DNA from: CAZPLZ01 sp964587525
Lineage (GTDB): Bacteria; Oederibacteriota; CAKKQC01
DNA: 8,950 nucleotides
Assembly (NCBI GenBank): GCA_964587525.1
Contig: CAZPLZ010000136.1
Location: 1 to 8,950, forward strand
Direction of reading: 5' to 3'
The notes below the pieces were generated by a model. The model saw only the letters and a program-made list of their open reading frames with translations. It ran no database searches and was not told the origin of the DNA. Positions 1 through 7,508 of the stretch are shown one piece after another; position 1 is the first letter of the stretch, and every line of letters starts with the position of its first letter. The position numbers and the translations under genes were made by a program.

Positions 1-1629
1 GGGGTCCTGGGAGTGACTCGCGAACTCACCTGCCTCCGTCGTACGCAGCGAGCCGTTACCGAGTCTGAGGCCCGGTTTCAGTCGGTGGTGACCTCGCTGA
101 ACGATCTGGTGCTCACAACCGACGTGGACCTGAGAGTCACCGGTGCTTTTGGAAACATGGCCGTTCTTTCGAGGCCTGTGAAGGACCATGAACCGATCGA
201 CCAACTGCTCTGGGAAATTGGTGGAGGCTTGATTGCTCCGGTCCACCAGGAATCATGCCAAAGGGCCCTTCAGGGCGAAACGGTTATCTATGAATGGGCC
301 ACCGAAGACAAGAGTTCTGAACGCTATATCCAAACAGCGGTGTCACCGCTCAGGAATCAAGAAGGCGAGGCCATCGGTCTGGTGCATTTGAACCGCGATA
401 TCACTGACTTACGACAGGCCCTGGGCCGACTAAGGTCGCAGGAAGACCGCATACGGCAGATGCACCGCACGGAGGCGTTGGGTAAGCTGGCCGGAGGCAT
501 TGCCCATGATTTCAACAACCTGCTCACGGTGATCATGGGGTATTGTTCCATGATTTCTGATGATCAAACCATCAGCGATCAGACACGAAAGCAAGTCCAC
601 GAAATCCAATCCTCCACGGATCGGGCTGCGGCCTTGACGAGCAAACTTCTGGCGTATGGGGGGCGCCAAACACTCCAGGCTTCCGCCCTTCATCTCGGCG
701 AGGTGGCCCGCGATTTGGTGGGCATTCTGCGGGGATTGATCGGGGAGGCCATCGAAATCACGGTTGATGCCGACCCTGACCTTTGGGTGGTCGTGGCGGA
801 CCGGATGCAAATCGAGCGGGTGATATTGAACCTGGCCATCAACGCCAAGGACGCGATGCCGAACGGAGGATGTTTGGTGCTGAAAGTGGAGAACGTGATT
901 GTAAAGCAGGGGGAGCAGAATGTGCCGGACTCTTTGAAACCGGGCGATTACGTTCGGCTGGCGGTGAACGATACGGGTTGTGGGATGGATGAGGAGACAA
1001 GGGAAAGAGCCTTCGAGCCGTTTTTTACCACAAAGGAAATTGGAAAGGGAACGGGGCTGGGGCTGTCCACGGTGTATGGGGTCGTGACTCAGAGCGGGGG
1101 GGGTGTCATGCTGCGTAGCGCACTGGAGATTGGAACCCAGGTGAGCATGTTTCTCCCGCGTCAGGTCTCGGAAACGTTGGAGCAGGAGCTTTTGACGTCA
1201 CCGAGTCCTGTTCCCGGGGGAGGTGAAACGGTGCTGTTCGTGGAGGATGATTCCCACATTCGGGAGCTGGCGCGACAGGCCCTTGAGCGGGGTGGCTATA
1301 TAGTCCTGTCCGCCGCTGATGGTCTCGAGGCCTTATCCAAGTACGAGAGTAACGGCGAACGGATCGAGCTGATTGTCACGGACCTCATCATGCCACGGCT
1401 TGGAGGAGCGGAATTGATCCGCCAGCTCCGCGATAGAGGTTGCGGGGCAAAAGTGATCTACATGTCGGGCTATTCAGATGTCGTTCTGCCGCCGAAGCAG
1501 GTCAGCGGTGAGGATTCCACCTTTCTTCAGAAGCCCTTTGAAATGGCAGCCTTGGTCCAGAAGGTTGGTCAAGCGCTCGGCCGGATCCAGCGCCGAAGCT
1601 TGAGCGGGCGTGACCTCGCTGCTGGATGA
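1..1629 (+). CDS. Hybrid sensor histidine kinase (PAS-HisKA-HATPase-REC), 5' end outside window
   Basis: This is a probable cytosolic signalling kinase that autophosphorylates on His and passes phosphate to its own receiver domain. The frame is open to base 1, and the first codons read GVLGVTRELT, which resembles the end of a PAS/PAC domain, so the GTG at 13 is probably internal and at least one more PAS domain lies upstream. Numbering from that GTG: PAS about 21-130 (ESEARFQSVV to HLNRDIT); a short coiled linker; HisKA with H165 in GGIAHDFNNLL; HATPase with N277, the G1 box DTGCGM (320-325) and the G2 box GKGTGLGL; and a C-terminal REC with acidic E411/D412/D413, phospho-acceptor D457, S485 and K507. 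All catalytic residues needed for activity are present. No membrane segment is visible in the part seen. The partner regulator and signal cannot be inferred; it points towards acs but an 80-bp gap separates them. Confidence 0.93.
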   Translation, partial: GVLGVTRELTCLRRTQRAVTESEARFQSVVTSLNDLVLTTDVDLRVTGAFGNMAVLSRPVKDHEPIDQLLWEIGGGLIAPVHQESCQRALQGETVIYEWATEDKSSERYIQTAVSPLRNQEGEAIGLVHLNRDITDLRQALGRLRSQEDRIRQMHRTEALGKLAGGIAHDFNNLLTVIMGYCSMISDDQTISDQTRKQVHEIQSSTDRAAALTSKLLAYGGRQTLQASALHLGEVARDLVGILRGLIGEAIEITVDADPDLWVVVADRMQIERVILNLAINAKDAMPNGGCLVLKVENVIVKQGEQNVPDSLKPGDYVRLAVNDTGCGMDEETRERAFEPFFTTKEIGKGTGLGLSTVYGVVTQSGGGVMLRSALEIGTQVSMFLPRQVSETLEQELLTSPSPVPGGGETVLFVEDDSHIRELARQALERGGYIVLSAADGLEALSKYESNGERIELIVTDLIMPRLGGAELIRQLRDRGCGAKVIYMSGYSDVVLPPKQVSGEDSTFLQKPFEMAALVQKVGQALGRIQRRSLSGRDLAAG

Positions 1630-1637
1630 GCAGCGAG
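1615..1637 (+). terminator. Hairpin across the kinase stop codon, weak terminator candidate
   Basis: CTCGCTGCT (1615-1623) and AGCAGCGAG (1629-1637) form a perfect 9-bp inverted repeat around a 5-nt loop, GGATG. The kinase stop TGA (1627-1629) lies in the loop and first stem base. No T-run follows, so this is not a standard intrinsic terminator. It may act as a processing or stability hairpin, or be chance. Confidence 0.35.
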
Positions 1638-1709
1638 TGGATTGCATCTGAGATCGCGAGCTCCGTCAAGCTCTCCTTGCAGTGAACCAGGTTTCTTAGT
1701 CCAGGTAAA

Positions 1710-3677
1710 GTGAGCATGGCAGGAGGGAATCAGCAAGGGGAAATCAAAGCCCTGTTACAGGAACACCGTGTCTTTACCCCGTCGAAGGCATTTAAAGCAC
1801 AGGCGAATATCAAGGATCCAAAGATCTACAAGTCGGCTGCCCGGTCGCCAGAGAAGTTCTGGGCCAGTCAGGCTAATGAGCTGCGCTGGTTCAAGAAGTG
1901 GAACAAGGTTCTGGACTGGAAGCCGCCGTTCGCAAAGTGGTTCACCGGCGGGAAGTTGAACGTTTCTGATAACTGCCTGGACCGGCACCTTACGACCTGG
2001 CGGCGGAACAAAGCCGCCCTCATCTGGGAAGGTGAGCCCGGTGATGAGCGGGTCCTGACGTACGCCGATCTGCACCGGGAGGTCTGCAAGTTCGCCAATG
2101 TCCTGAAAGGGCTTGGCATTACGAAGGGTGACCGGGTCAATATCTACCTGCCCATGATTCCGGAGATGGTCGTGGTCATGCTCGCCTGCACGCGCATCGG
2201 GGCCGTGCACAGCGTGGTGTTTGGGGGCTTTTCCGCCGACTCACTGCGGGAGCGCATCAACGACGCGAAGGCGAAGCTCCTGATCACGGCTGATGGCGGG
2301 TGGCGTCGCGGCAGTGTGGTTCCGCTCAAGAAAGTAGCGGATGAGGCGGTGGCGGACTGTCCCACAATCGAGAAAACCATTGTGGTGAAGCGCATCGGCG
2401 ACGCTGCCCAGGCCGCGTTCAATCCTGCCAGGGATGTCTGGTACCACGAACTGATGGCCAAGGCAGCACGGGAGTGCCCGGCCGAACCCATGGACGCCGA
2501 GGACATGCTCTACGTGCTCTACACCTCTGGCAGCACAGGGAAACCCAAGGGCATTGTGCACACCACCGGCGGCTACCTCACGCACGTGTACGCAACGTTC
2601 AAGTACATCTTCGACATCAAGGACGAGGACGTGTTCTGGTGCACGGCGGACATCGGCTGGGTTACCGGGCACTCGTACATCGTCTATGGACCGCTGGCGA
2701 ACGGCGCCACCTCTTTGATGTACGAGGGGACGCCGGATTTTCCGGACAAGGACCGGTTCTGGCGGGTCGTTGAAAAATACAAGGTGAATGTTTTTTACAC
2801 AGCGCCCACCGCCATCCGGGCGTTTATGCGCTGGGGCGAGGAGTATCCAGAACGTTGCGATCTGTCCTCCCTCCGGCTGCTGGGAACGGTGGGGGAGCCC
2901 ATCAATCCGGAGGCCTGGATTTGGTATCACAAACACATCGGCCGGAAGCGGTGCCCCATCGTGGACACCTGGTGGCAGACTGAGACCGGCGGCATCCTGA
3001 TCACCCCGCTGCCGGGCATTACCAAGACCAAGCCAGGCTCGGCCACGTTCCCTTTCCCTGGCATCGAGGCGGATATCGTGAACGAGGAAGGCAAGCCGGT
3101 GGACGCAGGATACCTGGTCCTCAAAAAACCGTGGCCGGGGATGCTGCGGACGATCCTGAATGACGATGAGCGGTACAAGCAGCAGTACTGGGAGAAGTAT
3201 AAAAACAAGATGTATTTCACCGGCGACGGGGCCAAGCGGGACAAGGGTGGCTACTTCTGGCTGCTGGGCCGGGTGGATGATGTGATGAACGTGTCCGGCC
3301 ACCGTCTCTCCACCATGGAGGTGGAGTCTGCGCTGGTGGACCACTCTTCGGTAGCCGAAGCCGCGGTGATCGGGCGGACCCATGAGCTCAAAGGCCAGGC
3401 GATCTCAGCGTTTGTCACACTGAAGAGCTCTGTGCAGGGCGGGGACTCCCTGGCCAAAGAGTTGAAAGAGCATGTGGCCAAGAAGATCGGCGCACTGGCC
3501 CGGCCGGAGGAGATCTACTTCACGGCTGAACTGCCCAAGACCCGGAGCGGAAAGATCATGCGCCGGCTCCTGCGGGACGTCGCAGAGGGCCGGGTCCTGG
3601 GCGATACTACGACCCTTGCGGATCCCAACGTGGTGGCTAAATTGAAAGCGCAGTACGAGGGGAAGGACGAAGGTTAG
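1710..3677 (+). CDS. acs: Acetyl-CoA synthetase, AMP-forming
   Basis: It converts acetate, ATP and CoA to acetyl-CoA, AMP and PPi through acetyl-AMP, in the cytosol. The 655-residue length fits the family (about 650). Visible motifs: N-terminal ACAS region with SPEKFW (46-51); P-loop YTSGSTGKPKG (271-281); VGEP (394-397); DTWWQTETGG (419-428), whose second Trp is the acetate-pocket residue known in Salmonella Acs; TGD (504-506); the hinge region GRVDDVMNVSGHRL (520-533); and PKTRSGKIMRR (609-619), with K615 as the catalytic, acetylation-regulated lysine in known Acs enzymes. The start may be GTG 1710 or ATG 1716; AGG at 1703-1705 is 4 or 10 nt away, so the sequence does not decide between them. 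A nucleotidyltransferase gene follows within a few bases, suggesting one transcript. No acetyltransferase or deacetylase gene is present in the window. Confidence 0.97.
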   Translation: MSMAGGNQQGEIKALLQEHRVFTPSKAFKAQANIKDPKIYKSAARSPEKFWASQANELRWFKKWNKVLDWKPPFAKWFTGGKLNVSDNCLDRHLTTWRRNKAALIWEGEPGDERVLTYADLHREVCKFANVLKGLGITKGDRVNIYLPMIPEMVVVMLACTRIGAVHSVVFGGFSADSLRERINDAKAKLLITADGGWRRGSVVPLKKVADEAVADCPTIEKTIVVKRIGDAAQAAFNPARDVWYHELMAKAARECPAEPMDAEDMLYVLYTSGSTGKPKGIVHTTGGYLTHVYATFKYIFDIKDEDVFWCTADIGWVTGHSYIVYGPLANGATSLMYEGTPDFPDKDRFWRVVEKYKVNVFYTAPTAIRAFMRWGEEYPERCDLSSLRLLGTVGEPINPEAWIWYHKHIGRKRCPIVDTWWQTETGGILITPLPGITKTKPGSATFPFPGIEADIVNEEGKPVDAGYLVLKKPWPGMLRTILNDDERYKQQYWEKYKNKMYFTGDGAKRDKGGYFWLLGRVDDVMNVSGHRLSTMEVESALVDHSSVAEAAVIGRTHELKGQAISAFVTLKSSVQGGDSLAKELKEHVAKKIGALARPEEIYFTAELPKTRSGKIMRRLLRDVAEGRVLGDTTTLADPNVVAKLKAQYEGKDEG

Positions 3678-3682
3678 GCCCC

Positions 3683-4579
3683 ATTTCTCTTGACACGCGG
3701 ATCGTCGCCACGGTGGCGTACGCTGACCTCTTTGGCGCCGGTCTCACCGAGGATGATATTGCCCGCCGGCTGTTCGGCGGTGAGCCTGCGGAACGGGAGG
3801 ACGTTCGCGCGGTCCTGACGTCGCTGAACGGGGAGGGCGGGCCCTTAAAGCTTTCCACAGGGAGATATTTTCTCGCTGGAAGCCAGGTAGTGACGCAGGC
3901 GCCGCCGGACCTCAAGCCCCTTAAGAACTGGGTGCGATTTGCCGCGGCACTGCCGTTCGTGCGATATCTCGGCCTGACCGGAGCCCTGGCCAAAGGCGCG
4001 CCGGACGGTGACGTGGATCTCTTCGTGGTCGCTGCGAGCCACCGGGGGTATCTGGCATTCGCCTGGCTCAAGACCCTGGGGGTTCTCGTGGCGCGGTGGT
4101 ATGGCCTGCGCCTGTGTGTGAACTATCTGGTGGAGGAGTTGAGCCTGGAGCTGGTGCCGCATGATCCGTTCACCGCCGTTGAGTTTGTCACGATGGTTCC
4201 GCTGTACGACGGAGGCGCTGCGGAGCCGCTCTGGATCGCCAACCGGAAGTGGGTGTGGAGATTTTGTGCGAACGTGCGCTCCCTGGAAGGTTCCATGGTA
4301 AGTCCGGGGGGTGCAGGCAGGCTGTTCAAGGCCATTGGAGAGTTCATAGGCGCCGGCCCGCTGGGGACAGCGGTGAACCGGCTGATCTTCAGGCTCAAGG
4401 CCGCCCGGTTGAAGCGTCAGCTCGGCCCCGACAGGTTCGTGGCACCGAGCGTGATCGTGGAGCCGGGTGTGTTTAAGCAGCATCACCTGAGCCACCGTCA
4501 GGTGATCCTGTCCCGGTTCGGAGAAAAACTTCAGCAACTTGGGATTGACCAGAGCTGGCTGATCCCGACAGCCCTTTAG
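3683..4579 (+). CDS. Predicted nucleotidyltransferase (Pol-beta superfamily) with N-terminal winged-helix segment
   Basis: The substrate is unknown. Numbered from GTG 3713 (288 residues), a small helix-turn-helix-like segment (YADLFGAGLTEDDI) leads to a nucleotidyltransferase core with GALAKGAPDGDVDLFVV (90-106). D100 and D102 look like the DxD metal ligands, and a possible third acidic residue is E146 in SLELV. This order (YADLF segment, G(S/A)-DxD core, then an LEL strand and a PLYDG-like element) matches uncharacterised nucleotidyltransferases I recall from environmental phyla. Similarity-like sequence (LDTRIVATVAYADLF) continues upstream of GTG 3713, which has no good ribosome site, while AGG at 3671-3673 sits 9 nt before ATT 3683. 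I therefore place the start at ATT 3683, giving 298 residues; GTG 3713 is the conservative alternative. The gap to the acs stop is then 5 bp, implying translational coupling. The catalytic call is from motifs only. Confidence 0.75.
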   Translation: MSLDTRIVATVAYADLFGAGLTEDDIARRLFGGEPAEREDVRAVLTSLNGEGGPLKLSTGRYFLAGSQVVTQAPPDLKPLKNWVRFAAALPFVRYLGLTGALAKGAPDGDVDLFVVAASHRGYLAFAWLKTLGVLVARWYGLRLCVNYLVEELSLELVPHDPFTAVEFVTMVPLYDGGAAEPLWIANRKWVWRFCANVRSLEGSMVSPGGAGRLFKAIGEFIGAGPLGTAVNRLIFRLKAARLKRQLGPDRFVAPSVIVEPGVFKQHHLSHRQVILSRFGEKLQQLGIDQSWLIPTAL

Positions 4580-4629
4580 TTCGCACGTGTTGACACCTTC
4601 TAAGCCGCTGGGCTAGCGTAGGATCAAAT

Positions 4630-5319
4630 ATGAACAAGTTTTTCAGCTTCACGTTTTTTGCGTTCGAGACCTCGTGGCGGAGGCTCGCCGTGGCTGAGCG
4701 CCGGGAGGCGATCGAGGAGTTCCTGGGCGTGGTGGACATGAAAAAAATTGAAATTCGCAGCTACAGTACTGCGGGGTTTAAGGCCGATGTGGAGTTTTTC
4801 CTATGGGTGACCGCGGATGATCTCAGCCACATTCACGACTTGGGGATGGATCTCAGAAACACGAAACTTTTTTCCTACATGAGGATCCCGTATCACTACC
4901 TGTCTATGACCAAGCCGTCGAAGTATTCCGAGCCGCACGAACACGAGCAAGAGCCGCCGGCCCCTGGCGCCTCAAACTACCTGTTCGTGTACCCGTTCGT
5001 GAAAACCCGCAGGTGGTACGAGCTGCCGTTGGAGGAGCGCCGGAAGATGATGGCCGAACACATCGCGATCGGCCACAAGTTTCCATCCATCCGGATCAAC
5101 ACCTCGTATTCTTACGGCATCGACGACCAAGATTTCGTGCTGGCGTTTGAAGGGGACGAGCCTGCTCAGTTCGTCAATCTGGTTCAGCAACTGCGTGATT
5201 CCCGGGCCAGCAGCTTTACCGAGCGCGACACCCCGATGTTCGTGGGGGCGAAGATGGCCTTGAAGGACATCCTGTACCGGCTGAGTTTTAAGGAGGCTGG
5301 GGTCAAGGCCGTTGGCTAG
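4630..5319 (+). CDS. Chlorite dismutase-family heme protein, probably HemQ/ChdC-like coproheme decarboxylase
   Basis: The 229 residues show the two ferredoxin-like halves of the Cld/HemQ family: FSFTFFAFETSWRRL at the N-terminus, then the heme-binding half. In the latter, YPFVK (121-125) matches the catalytic Tyr/Lys pair known in Geobacillus HemQ (Y145/K149), and WYELP (129-133) matches its WYxLP element. H144 in AEHIAIGHK is the expected proximal heme ligand, and GIDDQDFV (163-170) is the family signature. The family includes coproheme decarboxylases, which make heme b from coproheme, and true chlorite dismutases. The Tyr/Lys pair favours the former, but the distal position (Gln in HemQ, Arg in Cld) does not line up cleanly: I156 or N157, with R155 next to it. 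There is no signal peptide, so it is cytosolic. ATG 4630 has AGGA 6 nt upstream. It lies 50 bp after the nucleotidyltransferase and may share its transcript. Confidence 0.85.
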   Translation: MNKFFSFTFFAFETSWRRLAVAERREAIEEFLGVVDMKKIEIRSYSTAGFKADVEFFLWVTADDLSHIHDLGMDLRNTKLFSYMRIPYHYLSMTKPSKYSEPHEHEQEPPAPGASNYLFVYPFVKTRRWYELPLEERRKMMAEHIAIGHKFPSIRINTSYSYGIDDQDFVLAFEGDEPAQFVNLVQQLRDSRASSFTERDTPMFVGAKMALKDILYRLSFKEAGVKAVG

Positions 5320-5351
5320 CGGCCAAGGGCAACAGTTAGGTAGGAACCGTC

Positions 5352-5388
5352 CTGACCGGTGGTACCGGTTATCAGAGCTTTAATTTTT
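5352..5388 (+). terminator. Candidate intrinsic terminator after the heme protein gene
   Basis: CCGG (5356-5359) and CCGG (5365-5368) pair around the loop TGGTA, extended by TGA/TTA (with one G-T pair) or by CTGA/TCAG with a small bulge. The T-rich stretch CTTTAATTTTT (5378-5388) follows on the plus strand. The stem is short and the T-run is interrupted, so the call is tentative. The opposite strand lacks a T-run, so it would not terminate the convergent operon well. Confidence 0.4.
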
Positions 5389-5396
5389 GCAATGCT

Positions 5397-6851
5397 TCAA
5401 CGTTCCATCTGGGCCTGGCTGACGCCGAGCAAAGGAATTCCCCGTCTAAGGAATTCCCCGTCCGTCGTTTCTTTAGCCCTTTTATGACCTGCCTTCCCAT
5501 TCACCAGGGTATTGAATGTTCGCCTGTCGATTCCCAGAAGGTTGGCTGCCTTTGACTGGATGCCACGGCATATTTCCAGGACCTTAAGGGCGTACTGGCG
5601 ATTCATGGCCTTCAGGGGCAGGACGGCGGTTTCGCTTACCGGAGCCTGCTCGAGCTCTGCGCTAAGGGGTTGAGGGGAGTACAGTTCTTCGGGAAGGTCA
5701 TCGGGGTCAATAGCCGTGCCAGTTGTCAGAGCGATTGCCCGATTGATGACATGACTGAGTTCTCGAATGTTTCCCGGCCAGTGATACGCCTCCATCAACA
5801 TGAGCGCCTCGCGGGTAATGGTGAACCTTTTGTCCTGGGTGGCATGCTTGATCAGGAAGTGCTCAACCAGGAGGGGAAGATCCTCCATGCGCTCCCGCAG
5901 TGGCGGCATGTGAATATGCGCGCCAGTAATCCGGAAGTACAGATCCATCCGGAACTTCCCCTCAGCGACCAGTTCCTTGATTCCGACGTTCGTGGCAGAA
6001 ATAATCTTCGTCTGCCAGTGACACTTTCGGGTTGATCCAAGTCGCTGCGAGGATTGCGTTTCCAAAGAACGCAGCAGCTTACTTTGTAGTTCTAGGGGCA
6101 TGGTGCCAATTTCATCCATGAAAAGCGTTCCGTTGTGGGCTGACTCAAAGAGGCCGGGTTTCGCCGATGTCGCTCCCGTGAATGCACCTCGTTCATATCC
6201 GAACAACTCAGCCTCGATGAGGGAGGGTGGAAGACTGCCGCAATCGATCGTGATCAATGGTCCGCTGGGATGATGACCGAATTTGTGGAGAGCACAGGCG
6301 ATGAGTTCCTTGCCTGTTCCACTTTCCCCGGTGATCAGGACCGGGGTGGTCGTCCTGGCTAATTTTCCGATGAGTTTGATCACCTCGATGATTTCGGGAG
6401 ACCTCCCGACAATCCGCGCGCCAGATTCGTTGTCGGCCTGGTGCTGATCAGGGACTGAGTGTTCTTGCGCTCTTTGGGCTTGCCCGAAGGCTTTCTCCAC
6501 GACCTCCTTGAGCTTTTTGAGATCGACAGGCTTGCAGAGGTAGTCCATCGCACCACGGCAAATAGAGCTGATGATCATTTCCTGGTTGGTGCAGCCCGTG
6601 AGAAATATGACCTTCGTTTTGGGATACCGCTCTGAAACCTCCGCGAGGAACTCCAGGCCGGATCTGTCTGGCAAGTAATGATCCAATATCACAACTCTGG
6701 GATGATGTTCATCGAGGTGTTGAATGGCACCAGCGACTGTTGTGGCGCCTACGATTTGGCGGGATGGATATTGATCCTTGAAAAATCCAACGAGTGTGTC
6801 GTTTAAGGTTCTATTGTCATCGACAACAAGCAAGGTCTCAGTAATGCTCAT
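5397..6851 (-). CDS. NtrC-family sigma-54-dependent response regulator
   Basis: This transcription activator remodels sigma-54 RNA polymerase with ATP after phosphorylation. The 484 residues hold three domains. REC (about 5-122) has D11/D12, phospho-acceptor D57, T85 and K107. The AAA+ domain (about 146-390) has Walker A GESGTGKE (175-182), the sigma-54 contact loop GAFTGA (222-227), Walker B GTLFMDEIG (241-249), and FRMDLYFRI and PPLRER motifs. A Fis-type DNA-binding helix-turn-helix lies about 415-450 (AANLLGIDRRTFNTLV). All activator hallmarks are intact. ATG 6851 overlaps the upstream stop as ATGA and has a very strong ribosome site, so it is the last gene of the operon and coupled to the second. 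The operon promoter is itself of sigma-54 type, so self-activation is likely. The last ~20 residues are altered by a 16-bp duplication. Confidence 0.96.
   Translation of the reverse strand: MSITETLLVVDDNRTLNDTLVGFFKDQYPSRQIVGATTVAGAIQHLDEHHPRVVILDHYLPDRSGLEFLAEVSERYPKTKVIFLTGCTNQEMIISSICRGAMDYLCKPVDLKKLKEVVEKAFGQAQRAQEHSVPDQHQADNESGARIVGRSPEIIEVIKLIGKLARTTTPVLITGESGTGKELIACALHKFGHHPSGPLITIDCGSLPPSLIEAELFGYERGAFTGATSAKPGLFESAHNGTLFMDEIGTMPLELQSKLLRSLETQSSQRLGSTRKCHWQTKIISATNVGIKELVAEGKFRMDLYFRITGAHIHMPPLRERMEDLPLLVEHFLIKHATQDKRFTITREALMLMEAYHWPGNIRELSHVINRAIALTTGTAIDPDDLPEELYSPQPLSAELEQAPVSETAVLPLKAMNRQYALKVLEICRGIQSKAANLLGIDRRTFNTLVNGKAGHKRAKETTDGEFLRRGIPLLGVSQAQMER
5432..5463. repeat. 16-bp tandem duplication in the activator's 3' end
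   Basis: AAGGAATTCCCCGTC occurs at 5432-5446 and again at 5448-5462, a period of 16 bp (fifteen matching bases plus T or C). It lies inside the activator gene after the helix-turn-helix. Because 16 is not divisible by three, the extra unit shifts the frame of everything downstream. Confidence 0.9.
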
Positions 6852-7501
6852 GCCACTTCCTCCTCCTGCCTTGAGACATTCATGGCATCGGTAGCTATGG
6901 CGATGCTCTGATCGATCTCGGAAAGCGCCTCTCGAAGCTGAGCTGCATGCTGATCTGCCATCATCGGGATCCTCTTCAAGACAAGGGCAATTGAGGCTTG
7001 GGCACGCGCTAACGGGTTGCGCAGGTCTTGGACAAGCGAGTAGACCGCACGATCTTGCTTCGTGCGCAGACCGTTGAGCTCGTTCAATTTATCCTCCAGT
7101 TCTACCTGCGCCCAACGCATGGTCAGGATCGTGCCAACGCGTGCCAAGAGTTCCGCCTGCTCCACGGGCTTGGCGATGAAATCGTTGGCCCTGAGCTGCA
7201 GGCCTCTCGAGTGTGCCTCGTCGTCGTCCTTGCCGGTGACCAAGACGACGGGAAGTTTGGCCATCGGATAATCGCGCCGGATTTGTTCCAGCACATCGAA
7301 TCCGGTTAAGCCCGGCATGAGGAGATCCATGAGGATCAAATCCCAGGATTCGCGCCCGATGAACTCCAGCGCCTCTGCTCCATTTGAAGCCGTATGCACC
7401 TCGCAGCCTATCGGGGCTAGGTAGGCTTTCATCAGTTTCCGTGAGGCCTCATCGTCGTCGACCGACAGGATCTTTGCACATTTGATGTAATCTCCACTCA
7501 T
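6848..7501 (-). CDS. Response regulator with C-terminal pseudo-HisKA domain (His replaced by Gln)
   Basis: The 217-residue protein from ATG 7501 has an N-terminal REC (about 9-127) with D15-D17, phospho-acceptor D59 in LILMDLLMP, T89 and K111. A helical linker (about 128-150) leads to a HisKA-like helix pair: LVQDLRNPL (156-164), then LREALSEIDQSIAIATDAMNVSR (189-211). Active kinases of this kind have HDLRNPL at the H-box; here the His is Q158 (codon CAA, bases 7028-7030), and there is no ATPase domain. It can therefore receive phosphate on D59 but cannot be a kinase. I infer an adaptor, dimerisation or phosphate-sink role between the upstream kinase and downstream activator. The same frame is open further upstream to 7720, but that part overlaps the kinase gene in another frame and lacks family sequence. 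The start lies 7 bp after the kinase stop with no clear ribosome site, so coupling is likely. Confidence 0.88.
   Translation of the reverse strand: MSGDYIKCAKILSVDDDEASRKLMKAYLAPIGCEVHTASNGAEALEFIGRESWDLILMDLLMPGLTGFDVLEQIRRDYPMAKLPVVLVTGKDDDEAHSRGLQLRANDFIAKPVEQAELLARVGTILTMRWAQVELEDKLNELNGLRTKQDRAVYSLVQDLRNPLARAQASIALVLKRIPMMADQHAAQLREALSEIDQSIAIATDAMNVSRQEEEVA
6859..6867 (-). promoter_or_regulatory. Strong ribosome binding site of the sigma-54 activator gene
   Basis: Read on the minus strand, AGGAGGAGG precedes ATG 6851 with a 7-nt spacer. It lies inside the end of the preceding gene, which overlaps the start as ATGA. This confirms the start and suggests that the activator is made at a higher rate than the upstream protein. 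Confidence 0.85.
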
Positions 7502-7508
7502 GACGTGA

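Noticed and set aside
1630..1709. Sigma-54 promoter before acs (CTTGCAG near 1680)
   Set aside because: The -12-like GC has no GG ten bases upstream.
2241..3383. Long minus-strand open frame (380 codons) inside acs
   Set aside because: A shadow of the GC-rich acs gene; the plus-strand product carries all family motifs and the minus product has none.
4590..4624. Sigma-70-like promoter (TTGACA at 4590-4595) before the heme protein gene
   Set aside because: No good -10 box at 16-18 bp; the best candidate would leave almost no leader and would exclude the AGGA ribosome site at 4620-4623.
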